NCBI GenBank assembly: GCA_022837595.1
Contig: JALHFX010000052.1
Coordinates: forward strand, 1 to 18,662
Reading direction: 5' to 3'
From: Propionibacterium sp.
GTDB taxonomy: Bacteria > Actinomycetota > Actinomycetes > Propionibacteriales > Propionibacteriaceae
DNA length: 18,662 bases
The notes beneath the pieces were generated by a model that searched no databases, was not told the DNA's origin, and saw only the letters and a list, made by a program, of their open reading frames with translations. Shown here in pieces: positions 1 to 6,367 of the stretch; position 1 is the first letter of the stretch; each line of letters opens with the position of its first letter. The translations under genes were made by a program, and so were the position numbers.

Positions 1-331
1 TGAGCGAATGATCGGCGGACGCCATCTCTAGCATCCGCCCCATGAATTGCAGCACTTCGTCCGCGGCCTGCGTCTGTCTGGTTTGCACTCGCGCGACGCA
101 AGTCTCGATCGCGGTAACCAGTTCTTCGATGCGCTCGGTGAGGATCGCTTTGACAAGATCGGTTTTGGTGGGGAAGTGACGATACAAGGTGCCTACCGCC
201 ACTCCGGCGGCGTTAGCGATCTCGACCATGCCAACCTCGGGGCCGTGCGCCGCGATCTGCTCGCGTGCGGTGACCAAGATCTTCTCCCGATTGCGCACGG
301 CGTCGGCTCGTACGACTCGGTCTAGTGTCAT
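1..331 (-). CDS. TetR-family transcriptional regulator, N-terminal part (truncated by window edge)
   Basis: The reverse strand reads open from an ATG at 331-329 to the window edge, giving about 110 residues with no stop. The N-terminal half has the TetR helix-turn-helix signature: RNREKILVTAREQIAAHG, then a recognition region containing AGVAVGTLYRHFPTKTDL (roughly residues 35-55). TetR proteins are dimeric repressors that bind short palindromes and release DNA on binding a ligand in the C-terminal domain. That domain lies outside the window, so the ligand and targets cannot be inferred. Palindromic GAACCT/AGGTTC half-sites lie 35-62 bases upstream of the start, which suggests autoregulation. 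The nearest divergent gene encodes a flavin-reductase-like protein and is a possible second target. Confidence 0.9.
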   Translation of the reverse strand, partial: MTLDRVVRADAVRNREKILVTAREQIAAHGPEVGMVEIANAAGVAVGTLYRHFPTKTDLVKAILTERIEELVTAIETCVARVQTRQTQAADEVLQFMGRMLEMASADHSL

Positions 332-365
332 CTGGCCGGTGTCCTGCCTGCATCGTGTGGATAGC

Positions 366-393
366 GGTTCAAGTCGAACCTGAATGTAGGTTC
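366..393. promoter_or_regulatory. Putative TetR operator (three alternating half-sites)
   Basis: GGTTC (366-370), GAACCT (376-381) and AGGTTC (388-393) form two overlapping inverted repeats with 5- and 6-base centres. The site lies in the upstream region of the minus-strand tetR, where an autoregulatory operator is expected. The symmetry is seen directly; the assignment to this TetR protein is inference. Confidence 0.55.
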
Positions 394-472
394 ACTTTAG
401 TTGCATTCGCGACGCAGGCCAACATCACTTCAGGCAGCCGGCCTCGGTTGCGTGAACGGGGGACCGACTAAG

Positions 473-628
473 CCTGAATCCGCCGATTTCCCGCTGCTGT
501 GCGGGTCCCCTGGCGTGCGCGCTGGCTGCGTTGTCCTCCGCCAGCGCACCCCGGTGCGCTTCCTTCGTCCGCCTTGCCGTCGCCCCCGCCAGGTGCCGCT
601 CGCGACGCCGCCCATCGGCAGATCCAGG
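473..628 (+). mobile_element. MITE-like short element, long form (copy A)
   Basis: The element is 156 bp. The left end is CCTGAATCCGCCGAT (473-487). The right end is ATCGGCAGATCCAGG (614-628), the inverted repeat of the left end with two mismatches. It is flanked by direct repeats CTAAG at 468-472 and 629-633, as expected for a 5-bp target duplication. An internal hairpin, GCGCTGGC/GCCAGCGC, is visible. It encodes no protein. A second, shorter copy in the opposite orientation is at 2308-2378. A cognate transposase family cannot be named from this window. Confidence 0.75.
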
Positions 629-629
629 C

Positions 630-635
630 TAAGCT
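630..635 (+). promoter_or_regulatory. Candidate -10 box (TAAGCT) for a leaderless transcript
   Basis: TAAGCT fits the actinobacterial TANNNT -10 pattern and lies 6 bases before the ATG at 642. No Shine-Dalgarno sequence precedes that ATG, so a leaderless mRNA starting at the A of ATG is plausible. No good -35 is visible. The first four bases of the box belong to the right-hand flanking repeat of mobile element copy A. Confidence 0.3.
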
Positions 636-641
636 TGCGAT

Positions 642-1436
642 ATGCAAGATAAGCGCGGGTTTCGGGTTATCGAACCGAGCGTCCTCTACGTCGGAACGCC
701 GGTCTATCTGGTCGCGACGCGAAATCCGGATGGCACGACCAATCTTGCGCCGGCTTCCAGTCATTTCGCTTTGGGTCGCACGATCGTTCTTGGTCTCGAA
801 GAAGGCGGTCAATCGCTGGACAATCTTCGCCGCCACCGTGAGCTGACGGTGAACTTTCCCGAAGCGCAGCAGTGGACGCATGTCGAGCGTCTCGCCGGAG
901 TGACCGGGAAAGATCCGGTACCTGATGAGAAGTCGGGAGCATACGAGTTCGAGCCGCAAAAATTCGAGCGAGCCGGGCTGAGCGCTATCGCGTCCGATCT
1001 GGTGCAGGTCCCGCGGGTTGCCGAAGCTCCGCTGCAGATCGAAGCGCGCGTGCGGCGCATAACCCCTAGCGTCGACGAAATCTTCGGTCTGGTCGAAGCC
1101 GAGGTGCTCAGGGTGCATGCGGCCACCGACATCACTGTCGATGGCACAGATCACATCGATCCGCAGGCTTGGCATCCGCTGATCTATGCCTACCGCCACT
1201 TCTTCGATCGTGGAGACGAAGTCGGGTGGACGCGAAAAAGTCCGCTTGCATATCCACCGCCCGTGATCTCCGCCTGGCAGGTGAGCGGTGGCAGCTGGCA
1301 GATCATCTCCGCCGACGAGCTATCTGCGAGCGTCGAGCTGCGGCGTGCCGATGGCGAGATAGCAGAGGTGGTCACGCTGAGCGATCCGAAACAGACCCGC
1401 TGGGCCCAGGTTCAGCGTGCGATCAGCGGACAATAA
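642..1436 (+). CDS. Flavin reductase-like, FMN-binding domain protein
   Basis: The 264-residue product begins with a flavin-reductase-like (split-barrel, DIM6/NTAB-type) fold: VIEPSVLYVGTPVYLVAT, then TNLAPASSHFALG near residues 35-47, the usual flavin-contact region. Such proteins bind FMN or FAD and may act as NAD(P)H:flavin reductases, or as flavoproteins of unknown substrate. The last 70 residues or so extend past the usual domain and are not recognised. The domain starts close to the ATG at 642, which supports this start even though no ribosome-binding site is visible. The gene sits directly after a short mobile element, whose insertion may have removed the native promoter. The physiological substrate is unknown. 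Confidence 0.75.
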   Translation: MQDKRGFRVIEPSVLYVGTPVYLVATRNPDGTTNLAPASSHFALGRTIVLGLEEGGQSLDNLRRHRELTVNFPEAQQWTHVERLAGVTGKDPVPDEKSGAYEFEPQKFERAGLSAIASDLVQVPRVAEAPLQIEARVRRITPSVDEIFGLVEAEVLRVHAATDITVDGTDHIDPQAWHPLIYAYRHFFDRGDEVGWTRKSPLAYPPPVISAWQVSGGSWQIISADELSASVELRRADGEIAEVVTLSDPKQTRWAQVQRAISGQ

Positions 1437-1453
1437 TCGTCCGGGTTCAACCC

Positions 1454-1483
1454 CTGACGGAACTCGCGGGTGGTTTCCGTCAG
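1454..1483 (+). terminator. Hairpin after the flavin reductase gene
   Basis: CTGACGGAA (1454-1462) and TTCCGTCAG (1475-1483) form a perfect 9-bp stem with a 12-base loop, 18 bases after the stop codon. No T-tract follows, so this is a terminator-like hairpin rather than a canonical intrinsic terminator. Confidence 0.5.
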
Positions 1484-1571
1484 CTGTGCGCTGCGCGTTT
1501 CGCCCAGTCGTGCGACAGTAGGTGCTATCGAACGCGTCTATCGCGCGCCGACCACGGTGAAAGGAACAGTG

Positions 1572-2300
1572 ATGACGAACAATCTGGTACTCGTCCGTCA
1601 TGGCCAAAGCCAGGCGAACGCGGGTGGGCTGTTCTGCGGGTTGCTGGACGTTCCGCTCACCGAATATGGCTGCGAAGAAGCAGTGCATGCGGCGGAGTTG
1701 CTCAATGAGGCCGAACTGTGGCCGCCGATCTGCTTCTGTTCGCCGCTCCTGCGTGCCCGGCAGACCGCTGACGCCTTCAACCGCACGCTGACGTCTCCAC
1801 CAGAGCGGACCATCCTCGACTGGCGGTTGGCCGAGCGTAACTACGGTGCGCTGAGCGGACGAACCAAGCACGGCGTGCGGGCCGAGTACGGCGAGGAACA
1901 GTTCATCACCTGGCGTAGATCGGTTCATGTGGCGCCGCCCCCGATGTCTGAGGAACAACGTCGCAGTCTGGGCGATGCGCCCTCGGAGCTCGGTCTGACC
2001 GAATCGCTGCACCACGTCATCGTCCGTGTCGGCCAGTCGTGGGAGCAGGCCATCAGGCCCGCGCTACACGAAGCGGGAAGCGTCCTGGTGGTGGCCCACG
2101 GCAACTCACTGCGCGCGTTGTGCGCCATCCTGGACTCGTTGACCGATGCTGAAGTGCAGGCCCTCAATATCCCAAACGGGCATCCGCTGATCTACCGGCT
2201 CGGCGCGGACGACCAGCCGCTGGTCCGCGGCGGCGAATACTTAGAACCTGGCGCGGCATTGGTGGCCGCAGAAAAGATCGCGCGCGAGGGTGGCACCTGA
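1572..2300 (+). CDS. gpmA: 2,3-bisphosphoglycerate-dependent phosphoglycerate mutase (histidine phosphatase superfamily)
   Basis: The 242-residue product matches cofactor-dependent phosphoglycerate mutase along its length. LVRHGQSQAN carries the nucleophilic His10. ERNYGALSG carries Glu88, the family's acid/base residue. AHGNSLRAL carries the second catalytic His176, and NIPNGHPLIYRL is the usual C-terminal signature. These spacings correspond closely to the canonical enzyme. It would interconvert 3- and 2-phosphoglycerate in glycolysis in the cytoplasm. The start at 1572 is chosen because AAAGGA lies 7 bases upstream; the frame stays open to 1470, but those 34 residues do not resemble the family. 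The usual RHGxSxWN motif has Ala in place of Trp. A divergent paralogue with another phosphatase role is possible. Confidence 0.85.
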   Translation: MTNNLVLVRHGQSQANAGGLFCGLLDVPLTEYGCEEAVHAAELLNEAELWPPICFCSPLLRARQTADAFNRTLTSPPERTILDWRLAERNYGALSGRTKHGVRAEYGEEQFITWRRSVHVAPPPMSEEQRRSLGDAPSELGLTESLHHVIVRVGQSWEQAIRPALHEAGSVLVVAHGNSLRALCAILDSLTDAEVQALNIPNGHPLIYRLGADDQPLVRGGEYLEPGAALVAAEKIAREGGT

Positions 2301-2307
2301 GCGTTAG

Positions 2308-2378
2308 CCTGAATCCGCCGATGGGCCGCGTCGCGCACGCTAGGGGACGCGCAGCAGCGGGAAATCGGCGGATTCAGG
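2308..2378 (-). mobile_element. MITE-like short element, internally deleted form (copy B)
   Basis: The element is 71 bp with perfect 15-bp terminal inverted repeats: CCTGAATCCGCCGAT at 2308-2322 and ATCGGCGGATTCAGG at 2364-2378. It is flanked by 5-bp direct repeats GTTAG (2303-2307 and 2379-2383). Read on the minus strand it matches both ends of copy A (473-628) but lacks about 85 internal bases. It sits 7 bases after the gpmA stop codon. Confidence 0.75.
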
Positions 2379-2383
2379 GTTAG

Positions 2384-2626
2384 GTCTCGCGAGACGAAGA
2401 TGAGGCCGTCGAAGTCGGTGATCGTGCTGCCCAATTGGTGTTGTCGAACCGGCTCACGATCAGGCTTCAGGTGCGCATTGGGCGCTGGCATATCGCCCTG
2501 ATCGTTGGCAATTGGCGCTCGCTCGATTGTTCCCGATGATCGTCGGTGTGAAACAATGAGCGTTAGGGCGCGGACATCGCGCCCGGCATCGCACCGCTTT
2601 TGTGTGCCGCGCCGTCGGCTCGACCG
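2384..2626. other. Intergenic stretch without a recognisable gene
   Basis: About 240 bases between mobile element copy B and the helicase start. Open frames exist on both strands, but none resembles a protein family I recognise. The helicase promoter must lie here. No convincing -35/-10 pair is visible by eye. Confidence 0.5.
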
Positions 2627-4147
2627 ATGAAGACGCGAGCCGAATCGGGTTGTGATGATTCGTCGTTTGCTGAAAGCAGTCTTTACTTGTCTCAACTTGA
2701 TTCTGCGCCCGCGTCGTTCACCGACTTGGGCGTTTCTCCTAAGCTCATCGGCCCCCTCAAACAGCAGGGCGCCAGCACCCCGTTCCCGATCCAGAAGGCC
2801 ACGCTGCCCGACACCCTTGACGGTCGTGACGTGCTCGGACGCGGCCGCACCGGATCGGGGAAGACTCTCGCGTTCTCGATTCCGCTGGTTTCTCGCTTGG
2901 CGGGGCTGACCGCTTCTGGCTCCCCGATCGCCAGGCACAGCTCGCCTGGGGCGCCACGCGGACTCGTGCTCGCGCCGACCCGCGAGTTAGCCAGCCAGAT
3001 CGTCGCGACGATCGAGCCGCTCGCTGAGGCGGCCAAGCTTCGCGTGACAACAATCGTCGGCGGAGTCTCCAAGGTCCCTCAGGTGAAGCAACTCCGACGA
3101 GGCGTCGACATCGTGGTGGCCACACCCGGGCGCCTGGAAGACCTTAAGTCTCAGGGCGAGGTACGGCTGGACGATGTCGTGGTCACCGTACTTGACGAGG
3201 CCGACCACATGGCTGATCTCGGCTTTCTGCCCGGCGTCACCCGCATCCTGTCTGCCACTCCTGCTGCCGGGCAGCGGATGCTTTTCTCTGCGACCTTGGA
3301 TTCGGGTGTTGACAAGCTGGTCAAGCGTTTCCTGCGTCGTCCGCTGACCCACAGCGTGGATGCCGCGTCCTCTCCGGTCAGCGAGATGAGCCATTATGCG
3401 TTGCTGGTCGCCGATGCCGGTGAGAAGAAGCAGATCATTCACGGGCTCGCGGCTGGTCAAGGACGCCGACTGCTGTTCACCCGCACCAAACACCAGGCCC
3501 GCAGGCTTGCCAGGGAGCTGACAGCAGCCGGGATTCCGGCGGTCGAACTACATGGCAATCTGTCGCAGAACGCGCGCGAACGAGGCCTGAAGGCATTCGC
3601 CGAGGGACAGGTACGCGTGATGGTGGCCACAGATATTGCTGCCCGCGGTATCCACGTAGATGACATCGAGTTGGTCGTCCATGTCGATCCGCCCGCCGAG
3701 CACAAGTCGTATCTGCACCGCTCGGGACGAACGGCGCGGGCCGGACACACCGGCCAGGTAATCACGCTCGTGTTGCCCGAACAGCGCAAAGATTTCCAGA
3801 CCTTGGCGCGCGCAGCCCGGATCTCAGCTACTCCTCAACAGGTGCGCCCAGGTGACCCGCTGCTGACCACGCTCCGTGGAGCTGCGGCCGAGCCGGTGGC
3901 TCCCGAGTCAGCGCCAGCTGCGGCCTCCCGGCGGGCGCCCAAGGTCGCTACGCCGGCCAAGTCGGGTAAAACTGGCCCATCGCTGAAGCCATATCAGCTT
4001 GCGGGCGCCAGCAAGCAGGAGAAGAACCGGAGCGGATCGAACCAGTCGGGACAAGCCCCGTCGTCAGGAAAGCCGCGAACGACGCGGAGCGTGGCTGATT
4101 TTTCTCGCCAGAGCGGCCGACGCACCAGCTCGAGGCGGGCTGCCTGA
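2627..4147 (+). CDS. DEAD-box ATP-dependent RNA helicase
   Basis: The 506-residue protein has the full set of DEAD-box motifs. These are the Q-motif region FPIQ (53-56), Walker A RTGSGKT (74-80), APTREL (116-121), TPGRL (166-170), DEAD (190-193), SAT (221-223), ATDIAARG (334-341) and HRSGRTAR (364-371). It would unwind or remodel RNA using ATP, probably in ribosome assembly, mRNA turnover or cold adaptation. After about residue 415 comes a low-complexity tail rich in Ala, Pro, Ser, Lys and Arg, typical of RNA-binding extensions. The ATG at 2627 is chosen; an in-frame TTG at 2600 would add nine residues, and neither has a strong ribosome-binding site. Which DEAD-box subgroup it belongs to (RhlE, DeaD/CsdA or other) is not settled by eye. 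Confidence 0.93.
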   Translation: MKTRAESGCDDSSFAESSLYLSQLDSAPASFTDLGVSPKLIGPLKQQGASTPFPIQKATLPDTLDGRDVLGRGRTGSGKTLAFSIPLVSRLAGLTASGSPIARHSSPGAPRGLVLAPTRELASQIVATIEPLAEAAKLRVTTIVGGVSKVPQVKQLRRGVDIVVATPGRLEDLKSQGEVRLDDVVVTVLDEADHMADLGFLPGVTRILSATPAAGQRMLFSATLDSGVDKLVKRFLRRPLTHSVDAASSPVSEMSHYALLVADAGEKKQIIHGLAAGQGRRLLFTRTKHQARRLARELTAAGIPAVELHGNLSQNARERGLKAFAEGQVRVMVATDIAARGIHVDDIELVVHVDPPAEHKSYLHRSGRTARAGHTGQVITLVLPEQRKDFQTLARAARISATPQQVRPGDPLLTTLRGAAAEPVAPESAPAAASRRAPKVATPAKSGKTGPSLKPYQLAGASKQEKNRSGSNQSGQAPSSGKPRTTRSVADFSRQSGRRTSSRRAA

Positions 4148-4174
4148 GCGGACGATGACCGCCGAATCGTCCGC
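4148..4174 (+). terminator. Hairpin immediately after the helicase gene
   Basis: GCGGACGAT (4148-4156) and ATCGTCCGC (4166-4174) form a perfect 9-bp stem with a 9-base loop, starting directly after the stop codon. There is no T-tract. It probably marks the end of the helicase transcript. Confidence 0.5.
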
Positions 4175-4251
4175 CCGTCAAACACGTCCCAGCGGGCGTT
4201 TCCGGCGTTGACTCACGACCCTGGGCCGGTCGACCTCGCCTCTGCAGCAGA

Positions 4252-4280
4252 TTGACTCCGTGAGCGCAGACTGCTAATTT
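4252..4280 (+). promoter_or_regulatory. Promoter of the riboflavin operon
   Basis: TTGACT (4252-4257) and TAATTT (4275-4280) are separated by 17 bases, a good sigma-70-type promoter. Transcription would start near 4287, about 15 bases before the FMN riboswitch. Confidence 0.7.
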
Positions 4281-4289
4281 GACGTCAAA
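4278..4289. promoter_or_regulatory. Perfect 12-bp palindrome over the rib -10 and start region
   Basis: TTTGACGTCAAA is fully symmetric and overlaps the last three bases of the -10 box and the predicted transcription start. This is the standard place for a repressor operator. No candidate regulator can be named. Confidence 0.4.
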
Positions 4290-4301
4290 CAAAAGAATAA
4301 A

Positions 4302-4408
4302 ATCTTCGGGGCAGGGTGAAATTCCCGATCGGTGGTAGAGCCCACGAACCGCAAGGTTGATCCGGTTGGATTCCGGAGCCGACAGTTACAGTCTGATAGT
4401 AGAAGATG
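4302..4408 (+). promoter_or_regulatory. FMN riboswitch (RFN element)
   Basis: The conserved RFN core is recognisable in order: TCTTCGGGGCAGGG and GAAATTCCC (4303-4330), then GATCCGGTTGGATTCCGG and GCCGACAGTTACAGTCTG near 4360-4395. The closing stem P1 pairs ATCTTC (4302-4307) with GAAGAT (4402-4407). The RNA binds FMN and turns off riboflavin synthesis genes. It lies upstream of ribD, and two intrinsic terminators follow, so control by premature termination is likely. Confidence 0.95.
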
Positions 4409-4445
4409 ATCGAGTTTGCGCCAGCGCGCAGGCAGTAATGCGACG

Positions 4446-4476
4446 CCCTGAAATGCTCATGCATTTCGGGGTTTTT
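4446..4476 (+). terminator. Intrinsic terminator 1 after the FMN riboswitch
   Basis: CCCTGAAATG (4446-4455) pairs with CATTTCGGGG (4462-4471), a 10-bp stem with one G-U pair and a 6-base loop. Five T residues follow. Its place 38 bases after the aptamer makes it the likely expression platform. Confidence 0.85.
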
Positions 4477-4518
4477 CATTGTTGGCTGCATCGCGGGCGT
4501 GAGCTTCACGAGTCATAT

Positions 4519-4549
4519 GCCTTGAACAATCGATGTTCAAGGCGTTTTT
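4519..4549 (+). terminator. Intrinsic terminator 2 before ribD
   Basis: GCCTTGAACA (4519-4528) and TGTTCAAGGC (4534-4543) form a perfect 10-bp stem with a 5-base loop, followed by GTTTTT. It lies 43 bases after terminator 1 and 86 bases before the ribD start. No gene lies between the two terminators. Confidence 0.85.
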
Positions 4550-4634
4550 CGTGGCGTTCCAGATAGCGCCGCGCGGCTCGTCGCATCCTCAACTCTCCGG
4601 AGCATTTCATTCGGGATAAACCGGGGAGGTGGCG

Positions 4635-5735
4635 ATGAGCGATACGCGTCATATGCATCGTGCGATCGAGCTCGCGATGCGCGGTCGTGGCTGGGTTAAC
4701 CCCAACCCGATGGTGGGTGCGGTGATTGTCAAGGACGATCGGATTATCGGTGAGGGTTACCATCAGCGATACGGGCAGCCTCACGCAGAACGCAATGCGC
4801 TTGCCGACTGCGCGGAATCCGCCGCCGGGGCCACCCTTTACGTGACGCTCGAACCCTGCTGTCACCAGGGAAGGACACCACCGTGTACCGACGCTGTGCT
4901 GCAAAGCGGCATTACCCGTGTTGTTATCGGTTCACGCGATCCTAACCCGCTGGTCGCAGGCAAGGGCGCAAAGATCTTACGCGCTCACGGTGTGCAGGTG
5001 GTCGAAGACGTCGAGCGTGAAGCCTGCGATAACCTCAACCAGAGTTTCTTCCATTTCATTCAACACCGCACGCCATATGTCGTCATGAAATACGCCATGA
5101 CGCTGGACGGTAAAATCGCCACGAGTTCTGGAAAATCCCGCTGGATAACCGGAGAAGCGGCGCGCTACAGAGTACACGAGGACCGGCACCGGTATTCGGC
5201 AATCATGGTCGGCGTCGGCACGGTGCTCGCCGATGATCCGATGCTTACCTGTCGGCTGGAGCACGCGCGAAACCCGTTGCGCGTCGTCTGCGATACCCGG
5301 CTGCGGACGCCGACCACCGCGAACGTCGTCACCACCACCGACCAAGCCGCCACCATCATCGCGACCTCGGAAACCGACACGGGGCTCCATCGCCCCTATC
5401 TGGAGGCGGGTTGTGAGGTGCTGGTCGTGCCGCGCAACGGCGAGCATCTCGACTTGGGTGCGTTGATGACTGCTCTGGGCGAAGACCAGATCGACAGCCT
5501 GCTGCTTGAGGGAGGCGGCACGTTGAACTGGTCGGCTCTGCGCAGCGGCGTCGTCTGCAAGGTGCAGGCGTATATCGCTCCGAAACTCTTCGGGGGGAGC
5601 GGAAAGACGTCGGTCGGTGGGGTCGGCGTCGAGACACCGGACGCAGCTTTTCGGCTCGGCCCACCCACGGTTACTTATCTAGGAGACGACATTCTATTGG
5701 AGAGTGAGGTGATCGAATGTTCACCGGAATCATAG
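4635..5735 (+). CDS. ribD: Bifunctional diaminohydroxyphosphoribosylaminopyrimidine deaminase / 5-amino-6-(5-phosphoribosylamino)uracil reductase
   Basis: This 366-residue enzyme carries out the second and third steps of the riboflavin pathway: deamination of the pyrimidine ring, then NADPH-dependent reduction of the ribosyl side chain. The N-terminal deaminase domain has HAE (50-52) and PCCHQGRTPPC (74-84), giving zinc ligands His50, Cys75 and Cys84. The reductase domain starts near residue 147 with YVVMKYAMTLDGKIA and includes LLLEGGGTLN. The ATG at 4635 is preferred over an in-frame GTG at 4629, because GGGGAGG (4623-4629) is well spaced for the ATG and overlaps the GTG. It is the first gene of the operon behind the FMN riboswitch. 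Its last 19 bases overlap ribE, which suggests translational coupling. Confidence 0.97.
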   Translation: MSDTRHMHRAIELAMRGRGWVNPNPMVGAVIVKDDRIIGEGYHQRYGQPHAERNALADCAESAAGATLYVTLEPCCHQGRTPPCTDAVLQSGITRVVIGSRDPNPLVAGKGAKILRAHGVQVVEDVEREACDNLNQSFFHFIQHRTPYVVMKYAMTLDGKIATSSGKSRWITGEAARYRVHEDRHRYSAIMVGVGTVLADDPMLTCRLEHARNPLRVVCDTRLRTPTTANVVTTTDQAATIIATSETDTGLHRPYLEAGCEVLVVPRNGEHLDLGALMTALGEDQIDSLLLEGGGTLNWSALRSGVVCKVQAYIAPKLFGGSGKTSVGGVGVETPDAAFRLGPPTVTYLGDDILLESEVIECSPES

Positions 5736-6355
5736 AAGAAGTCGGAAAAGTCGAGAGCATCATAAAAGGCGCCGACTCAGCCATCATCTCGATTCAGGCG
5801 ACGAAGGTTATCGACGGCACTCGTCCGGGCGACAGCATCGCGGTAAATGGGGTTTGTCTAACGGTCACTGCGATAGCAAAAAGAGGGTTCGCGGCAGATG
5901 TCATGCACGAGACATTGAACAGATCCACACTGGGGAAACTGCGCCCGGGTCAGCCGGTTAATTTGGAACGCGCAATGGCGGCCGACGGCAGATTCGGCGG
6001 GCATATCGTCGCCGGGCATGTCGATGGCGTCGGCACGGTGACCGGAATCAGGGCTGACGGGAACGCAACCTGGTTTACGATCTCGGCGAGCCCGTCGGTT
6101 CTGCGGTTGATCATCGAAAAGGGCTCAATCGCTGTGGACGGAATCAGTCTCACCGTCGCGCGCTTGACTGCGAAAGACTTCAGCGTCTCGATCATCCCGC
6201 ACACCACGGCCTCGACGATCCTGCCCACTTTGCGCATCGGGGATGCAGTGAACCTTGAGAACGACTGCATCGGAAAATATGTCGAGCGCCTGCTCAGCAA
6301 CACATCCCCACCCACCAAGATCACCGCCGGATTCCTGGCGGAACACGGCTTTTAG
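5717..6355 (+). CDS. ribE: Riboflavin synthase, alpha subunit
   Basis: The 212-residue product begins with MFTGIIEEVGKV, the classic riboflavin synthase start. It has two lumazine-binding repeats: VNGVCLTV, HETL and VNLERAM in repeat 1, and GGHIVAGHVDG, VDGISLTV and IIPHTTAS in repeat 2. The enzyme dismutates two 6,7-dimethyl-8-ribityllumazine molecules into riboflavin and the pyrimidine precursor, and normally works as a trimer. GAGGTGATCG precedes the ATG inside the ribD coding region, and the two genes overlap by 19 bases. ribBA follows after 12 bases. The gene is called ribB in some Gram-positive nomenclatures. Confidence 0.97.
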   Translation: MFTGIIEEVGKVESIIKGADSAIISIQATKVIDGTRPGDSIAVNGVCLTVTAIAKRGFAADVMHETLNRSTLGKLRPGQPVNLERAMAADGRFGGHIVAGHVDGVGTVTGIRADGNATWFTISASPSVLRLIIEKGSIAVDGISLTVARLTAKDFSVSIIPHTTASTILPTLRIGDAVNLENDCIGKYVERLLSNTSPPTKITAGFLAEHGF

Positions 6356-6367
6356 GAGGAAGCAAAA

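Noticed and set aside
468..1199. 243-residue minus-strand open frame over the flavin reductase gene
   Set aside because: It is the antisense shadow of the flavin reductase gene and the mobile element, with no family resemblance.
642..2300. Flavin reductase and gpmA as cargo of a composite transposon formed by the two mobile element copies
   Set aside because: Each copy has its own different 5-bp flanking repeat, which indicates two separate insertions and not one composite unit.
2192..2938. 248-residue minus-strand open frame between gpmA and the helicase
   Set aside because: It runs through the gpmA end, the mobile element and the helicase start in antisense. The middle part (about 2390-2530) reads plausibly but I recognise no family.
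4357..4566. Open frame inside the riboswitch and terminators
   Set aside because: It lies wholly in structured leader RNA.
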